Origin: Kiritimatiellia bacterium
GTDB lineage: Bacteria; Verrucomicrobiota; Kiritimatiellia; SLAD01
Assembly (NCBI GenBank): GCA_007125875.1
Contig: SLCI01000010.1
Coordinates: 1-8,902 of the forward strand
Direction of reading: 5' to 3'
Length of the DNA: 8,902 nt
Position 1 is the first letter of the stretch. Each line of letters starts with the position of its first letter. Positions 5,860 to 8,902 of the stretch are shown here, piece after piece. The translations under genes and the position numbers were made by a program. Under the pieces are notes generated by a model, which worked only from the letters and a program-made list of their open reading frames with translations, was not told the origin of the DNA and searched no databases.

Positions 5860-5920
5860 GGAATATGATCTGAACTTGATCTGATCAATCGAACGGCTCA
5901 CCGGGACGGTTCGCCCTACC
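5860..5920 (-). repeat. Palindromic repeat family 1, copy B with extended homology to copy C
   Basis: The 27-nt core (5894-5920, minus) reads GGTAGGGCGA-ACCG-TCC-CGGT-GAGCCG. The adjoining 40 bases (5860-5899, overlapping the core by 6) align without gaps to 7881-7920 with 32 of 40 identical, so copies B and C descend from a longer element than the core alone. The core lies 75 bp past the stop of the dienelactone hydrolase gene. Confidence 0.75.
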
Positions 5921-5994
5921 ACATTTGGATGCGACTTGAGTCTTTTGAAGTGGGACAATGAATCGTGCATGCGCGCGGCATTCGGGTGATCCGA

Positions 5995-6777
5995 CTATCT
6001 TTTCAGATCGTTCAGAAACTCCAGCAGGTCTTCCCAAGACTGTTTATCCGCGTCGACATTGTAGGCAGCGCCGCGGCTGGGGTCGTCACCTGCATTCCAA
6101 TCGGTAAACGAATGCACGGCGTCTTCGTATGCGATGAAGGTGTACTCGACATCCCCAGCGGCCATCTCCTCACGAAAGGCTTTAACTTCCTCCTCCGGCA
6201 CAAGAGGATCAATCGCACCATGCTGTACCAGAATGCGTGAAGAAATTGATTTGGCGTCACTGGCATTTGGAGTGTGCAGGTTGCCATGAATACTCACGGC
6301 ACCGGCGATGTCCGCGCCTGAGCGGGCCAATTCCAAAGCCACCATACCGCCAAAGCAGTAGCCCATGACCGCAATGCGTTTGGGATCAACCTCATCGCGA
6401 GCCCGCAGGACATCCAACGCTGCTGCTGCACGTTGTCGAGTCAATGCGCGATCGGCGTAGAAGCGTGACGTGGCTTCGCGTCGCGCCTCCATGGTCTCTG
6501 GACGAACGCCTTGGCCATACATATCGGCCACGAATACGGCATAGCCCAGCGAGGCCAACATGCGGGCTCGGGCCAACTCGTAGTCACCCGCTCCGCCCCA
6601 CTGATGGAAAATTATGATGCCCATCGCAGGAGTGTCCGATATCGGATCGAACACAAATCGCCCTTCGGCGGTGGTGCCGTTGATGTCATACTCGATGACC
6701 TCATCAAACAGTTGAGCGGAGACCTGTATTCCTAGTAACGCGACGGAAAACAGAACAAGATATCTCTTATGGTTCAT
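5995..6777 (-). CDS. Exported dienelactone hydrolase family protein (260 aa)
   Basis: This alpha/beta-hydrolase of the dienelactone hydrolase family hydrolyses ester or lactone bonds; the substrate cannot be told from sequence. A signal peptide (MNHKR, hydrophobic residues 6-18, then VSA-Q) points to export with cleavage near residue 21. The catalytic triad is visible: Cys141 in GYCFGG (the Cys nucleophile typical of this family), Asp190 in HGAIDPLVP and His222 in EDAVHSFTD. Other family marks are FHQWGGAGDY near residue 57 and ADMYGQG at 84-90. Length is normal for a secreted member. Classic cytoplasmic enzymes of chlorocatechol degradation lack a signal peptide, so a different role is likely. 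It starts 34 bp after the pirin stop on the same strand, so the two are probably co-transcribed. A purine-rich GAAAGTGAG upstream may serve as ribosome site. Confidence 0.92.
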   Translation of the reverse strand: MNHKRYLVLFSVALLGIQVSAQLFDEVIEYDINGTTAEGRFVFDPISDTPAMGIIIFHQWGGAGDYELARARMLASLGYAVFVADMYGQGVRPETMEARREATSRFYADRALTRQRAAAALDVLRARDEVDPKRIAVMGYCFGGMVALELARSGADIAGAVSIHGNLHTPNASDAKSISSRILVQHGAIDPLVPEEEVKAFREEMAAGDVEYTFIAYEDAVHSFTDWNAGDDPSRGAAYNVDADKQSWEDLLEFLNDLKR

Positions 6778-6811
6778 TTCAACTCACTTTCTTTTACGAC
6801 AAGCGCTTAGA

Positions 6812-7753
6812 TTAGCGATCCGGCGGCGCTTGCGCGAATTCATCTTTATCATCCGGGGGGAGATCGAAGAAGCCGCTATCCCAATCCGCTTTTCGCCAGG
6901 CCTCTTTGGCTTCTTCAATCTTTTCTTTCGACGACGCCACAAAGTTCCACCAAATGTAGCGTGGTCCGTTCAGGGTTTCGCCTCCCAACAACATCAAGCG
7001 TGCACCTTGCGATCCAGCCACTACGGTAATCGGATCGCCGGGGCGGAATATCATCATGCGACCAGGTTCAAAAGACTGTCCCGCGACCAGCACTTCCCCT
7101 TCCACCACATACAAGCCGCGATCCTCGTGCTCGTCGGGCATCGGGAGCGTCGCCCCAGGTGCAAGCGTGGCATCCACATAGAACATTTCGGAGAAGGTTT
7201 TGACCGGTGATCGCTGGCCGTAGGCGGAGCCGAGAATGAGGCGTAGTTGCTTGCCCTCTGCATCGAGGAAGGGTAATTCGGCTTTCGATCGGTGTTCGAA
7301 GTCGGGTTCACGATCCTCGTCCCCCTCCGGTAAAGCAACCCACGTTTGGATACCGAACAGTGAATGGGGATGCGCGCGGGTGGCGGGACTGGTACGTTCT
7401 GAATGGGTTACAGCTTTGCCTGCGGTCATCCAGTTGACTTCGCCGGGATAAATCATCTGGTTCGTACCGATCGAATCGCGATGTTGGAATTCGCCTTTGT
7501 AAAGATAGGTCACGGTGGACAGGCCGATGTGAGGATGTGGCCGGACATCGACGCCTTGGTTGGTCAGGAATTCGGCTGGGCCAGCTTGATCGAAGAAGAT
7601 GAAGGGACCGACCATTTGACGTTTGGGCGCCGGTAACGCGCGTCGCACCTCGAAACCACCCATATCGCGGGAGCGCGGAATGATGAGGGTTTCGATGCTG
7701 TCAATTGCGGTCCCTTCGGGACAGGTTGGGGCCAAGGCGGGGTTCCAGCTCAT
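6812..7753 (-). CDS. Pirin family protein (313 aa)
   Basis: This is a bicupin of the pirin family, an iron-binding fold. Some bacterial members such as E. coli YhhW show quercetin 2,3-dioxygenase activity and others are regulatory, so the role here is open. The metal ligands are present in the N-terminal cupin: His73 and His75 in RPHPHIGLSTVTYL, His117 and Glu119 in AVTHSER. The C-terminal cupin includes DEHEDRGLYVVEGEV, and the product ends with a pirin-type tail (GPRYIWWNFVASSKEKIEEAKEAW split over two segments). The frame is open further upstream to 7915, but AGGAGG sits six bases before the ATG at 7753 (MSWNPAL), which fixes this start; a second ATG at 7759 abuts the AGGAGG directly and is too close. 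The upstream 54 codons are low-complexity and unlike pirin. The dienelactone hydrolase gene follows. Confidence 0.93.
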   Translation of the reverse strand: MSWNPALAPTCPEGTAIDSIETLIIPRSRDMGGFEVRRALPAPKRQMVGPFIFFDQAGPAEFLTNQGVDVRPHPHIGLSTVTYLYKGEFQHRDSIGTNQMIYPGEVNWMTAGKAVTHSERTSPATRAHPHSLFGIQTWVALPEGDEDREPDFEHRSKAELPFLDAEGKQLRLILGSAYGQRSPVKTFSEMFYVDATLAPGATLPMPDEHEDRGLYVVEGEVLVAGQSFEPGRMMIFRPGDPITVVAGSQGARLMLLGGETLNGPRYIWWNFVASSKEKIEEAKEAWRKADWDSGFFDLPPDDKDEFAQAPPDR

Positions 7754-7880
7754 TGTCATCCTCCTACGTAAGATCGGGCCATTCGTCAGAGCCCATAATG
7801 TACCGAAGTGTGGGACGGAGGACGATGATAATTTGTGGGCAGCAGGGGTGATATGAGAATAGCGGCTCGACATAAGTGTT

Positions 7881-7941
7881 GGAACATGATCCGAGCATGT
7901 TCTAATCAATCTCACGGCTCATCCGGAGGATTCGCCCTACC
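7881..7941 (-). repeat. Palindromic repeat family 1, copy C
   Basis: The core (7915-7941, minus) reads GGTAGGGCGA-ATCC-TCC-GGAT-GAGCCG. Its stem differs from copies A and B, yet pairing is perfect. The neighbouring 7881-7920 aligns to 5860-5899 at 32 of 40 positions and itself contains the palindrome GAACATG-ATCCGAG-CATGTTC. Confidence 0.8.
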
Positions 7942-7996
7942 AGACAGGGACGTGACATAAATAGTGTCAGGCAAGACGAGCCATGGTGTCCGATCA

Positions 7997-8016
7997 GGGC
8001 AGGACGGATCCTGCCC
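7997..8016. repeat. Perfect 8-bp hairpin
   Basis: GGGCAGGA, a 4-base loop CGGA, and TCCTGCCC form a GC-rich stem between the two repeats in this gap. No T-run follows on either strand, so a classical terminator is not supported. It may still act as an RNA 3'-end stabiliser for the HIT transcript. Confidence 0.5.
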
Positions 8017-8035
8017 CTCCGGTTGGCCGCAAATG

Positions 8036-8062
8036 TTGTAGGCCGGCCCTCTGCGGGCGGCG
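8036..8062 (+). repeat. Palindromic repeat family 2, copy c
   Basis: The unit TTGTAG-GCCGGCC-CTCTGC-GGGCGGC-G matches copies a and b. It can pair GCCC with GGGC around TCTGC. It lies 33 bp beyond the stop codon of the HIT gene. Confidence 0.7.
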
Positions 8063-8094
8063 GACCCGCGCGCCGAAAACGGACAGGAGGGCGT

Positions 8095-8502
8095 CTATTC
8101 CTCCCAGTAGCGGGCTTTGTCGGGGAAGATCAAACGGACGCCGCCGCGAGGATCATCCTGATCGCCTTTGTAGCGAGGGATTATATGAATGTGGGCGTGT
8201 TGAATGGTTTGGCCAGCGGCCGGCCCGTCGTTGAGGCCGATGTTAAAGGCATCCGGTTGATGTCGCTCCTGCAAGAGATCGCGCACCTTTGCAACAGCAC
8301 GCCAAAGAGCAGCTTGTGTTTCCGGCGGGAGCTCGAATAGTGAAGCGGTAACCTGCTTGGCGATTACAAGTGCGTGGCCGGGGGAAACCGGATACCGATC
8401 ATAGAACGCGATGACATCATCATCTTCGTGAATAATCCGTTCCGACTCGAGCGGCGCAAATGGCGATTGGGACGATATCTGATGTCTGGCTATTTCCATC
8501 AC
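8095..8502 (-). CDS. HIT family hydrolase (135 aa)
   Basis: This cytoplasmic histidine-triad protein belongs to a superfamily of nucleotidyl hydrolases and transferases acting on phosphoramidates or dinucleoside polyphosphates. The HIT signature is complete: QTIQHAHIHIIPR at 98-110 with His102, His104 and His106, where the middle one, His104, is the nucleophile by family analogy. Upstream are DDDVIAFYDRYPVSPGHALVI (split, residues 27-47) and FNIGLNDGPAAGQT, both usual in this group. The C-terminus DDPRGGVRLIFPDKARYW is typical of a common bacterial subgroup. Start is either GTG at 8502 or ATG at 8499; an AGGAG lies 9 and 12 bases upstream respectively, which slightly favours the GTG. It follows the DUF4434-like gene by 47 bp on the same strand and may share its transcript. 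Confidence 0.93.
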   Translation of the reverse strand: MMEIARHQISSQSPFAPLESERIIHEDDDVIAFYDRYPVSPGHALVIAKQVTASLFELPPETQAALWRAVAKVRDLLQERHQPDAFNIGLNDGPAAGQTIQHAHIHIIPRYKGDQDDPRGGVRLIFPDKARYWEE

Positions 8503-8549
8503 ACTAGTTAACTCCTGATTGCTGACTGAACGATAACTACTCGCTTGAG

Positions 8550-8902
8550 CTAGGGCTTGAACGCGTCAAAAAACGCCTCAGGCTCGGGAGCAATGTAATC
8601 GTCATACGTAAACAAGATTAGTCGATCAAAATATGTCTGAGCGATTTCGACCTGTTCAATCACCCGTTCGACAGCGGCCGTTTTGGGTTTAAACGGTTCG
8701 TCTGCTTCAGACACTTGTGTAAACGTCTCAATGACAGCCCATAAGTCTGGTAGCCTACCCTGCCCTTCCGAACCGTCATCTCGCCAGTGATTGGCGAATG
8801 CCTCGTAATACAAATGCACGTAAGGCAAAGGAGGATCGCCAACACCAACGCCGTCCTGCAGTAAAAGGTAATCGATACCTGTGTCGAAAAGCATATCCCT
8901 GA
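8550..8902 (-). CDS. C-terminal part of probable DUF4434-type TIM-barrel protein, 5' end outside window
   Basis: The frame is open to the window edge, so the ATG at 8894 is probably internal and the true start lies to the right. Visible features are IDYLLLQDGVGVGD near the start, then LPDLWAVIETF, a run resembling PKTAAVERVIEQVEIAQTYF, and FDRLILFTYDDYIAPE before the end. This order (QDGVG, W-x-x-x-E-x-F, helix with Q, and a final strand with FxYxxY) resembles the C-terminal half of DUF4434 glycoside-hydrolase-like TIM barrels; the Glu in IETF could be a barrel active-site residue. The assignment is from pattern memory and moderately sure. Substrate and localisation cannot be judged from this fragment. 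The stop is TAG at 8550-8552. Confidence 0.55.
   Translation of the reverse strand, partial: RDMLFDTGIDYLLLQDGVGVGDPPLPYVHLYYEAFANHWRDDGSEGQGRLPDLWAVIETFTQVSEADEPFKPKTAAVERVIEQVEIAQTYFDRLILFTYDDYIAPEPEAFFDAFKP

Larger units (their letters stand above)
5645..5994. other. Repeat-rich intergenic region, no gene supported
   Basis: This 350-bp gap between the dienelactone hydrolase stop and the membrane protein start holds four palindromic repeat units (listed separately) and a hairpin GCGTGT-ACGCAG-ACACGC (about 5697-5714). The 45-50 bases next to the membrane gene should carry its leader, but I see no convincing promoter. Positions 5921-5994 show nothing recognisable. Short reading frames here cross the repeats and have no family resemblance. 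Confidence 0.6.
7754..8094. other. Intergenic region between HIT and pirin genes
   Basis: The 341-bp gap contains the pirin ribosome site (AGGAGG at 7760-7765 on the minus strand), one family 1 repeat, one family 2 repeat, the hairpin GAACATG-ATCCGAG-CATGTTC (7882-7902), and the perfect hairpin GGGCAGGA-CGGA-TCCTGCCC at about 7997-8016. A pirin promoter must lie here or upstream, but no clear -35/-10 pair stands out. I see no protein-coding gene. Confidence 0.6.

Noticed and set aside
5697..5920. Possible CRISPR array from the clustered repeats
   Set aside because: The units are palindromic, inverted and irregularly spaced, belong to two families, and no cas gene is present.
7754..7915. Upstream extension of the pirin frame by 54 codons
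   Set aside because: The extension is Ser-rich and unlike pirin, and AGGAGG six bases before the ATG at 7753 marks the true start.
8063..8100. GGAGG/CCTCC stem near the HIT stop as an intrinsic terminator
   Set aside because: The stem is only 5 bp and no T-run follows in the direction of transcription.
7623..8340. Several plus-strand frames over the pirin gene, the gap and the HIT gene
   Set aside because: They are antisense to genes with complete signature motifs or cross palindromic repeats, and none resembles a known family.

Overview
This 8.9 kb bacterial chromosomal window has about 55-57% GC by eye. It holds seven minus-strand genes, two of them cut by the window edges, one of which is complete but altered at its 3' end; it also holds a minus-strand tRNA-Pro and one complete plus-strand IS66-family insertion sequence. 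No taxonomic marker is present. The mix of an IS66 TnpC lacking zinc-finger cysteines, a likely DUF4434-type protein, a GT-C-like membrane protein and many palindromic intergenic repeats suggests a PVC-group bacterium (Verrucomicrobiota or Kiritimatiellota-like). That is inference with low confidence.

Layout from left to right. Positions 1-910 (minus) carry the N-terminal 303 residues of a membrane protein joining a DUF3592-like and a DUF6498-like region. Positions 1056-1132 (minus) are tRNA-Pro(GGG) with an encoded CCA. Positions 1148-1347 are non-coding, with a long hairpin and an inverted pair of 27-nt palindromic repeats. Positions 1390-3783 are a complete IS66-family element: 21-bp perfect terminal inverted repeats, an exact 8-bp target duplication (CATAAACC), and intact tnpA, tnpB and tnpC. 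It lies in the last codons of a minus-strand polytopic membrane protein gene (start 5644). The native last six codons and stop are now left of the element (1362-1381), and the present gene borrows a 17-residue tail and a stop from the IS. Positions 5645-5994 are an intergenic stretch rich in palindromic repeats. Next comes a likely two-gene unit, a pirin gene (7753-6812) followed 34 bp later by an exported dienelactone hydrolase (6777-5995). A second repeat-bearing gap (7754-8094) precedes a HIT-family gene (8502-8095), and the C-terminal part of a probable DUF4434-type TIM-barrel protein runs off the right edge.

The most interesting pattern is not a gene. Three families of short intergenic repeats (27-nt units) are present in two or three copies each. 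In two of them the flanks and loop are constant while the stem sequence differs between copies with complementarity kept, which is direct evidence of selected hairpin structure. They sit mostly just 3' of genes, often as inverted pairs, like REP/BIME elements. No CRISPR array, phage or defence system was seen.
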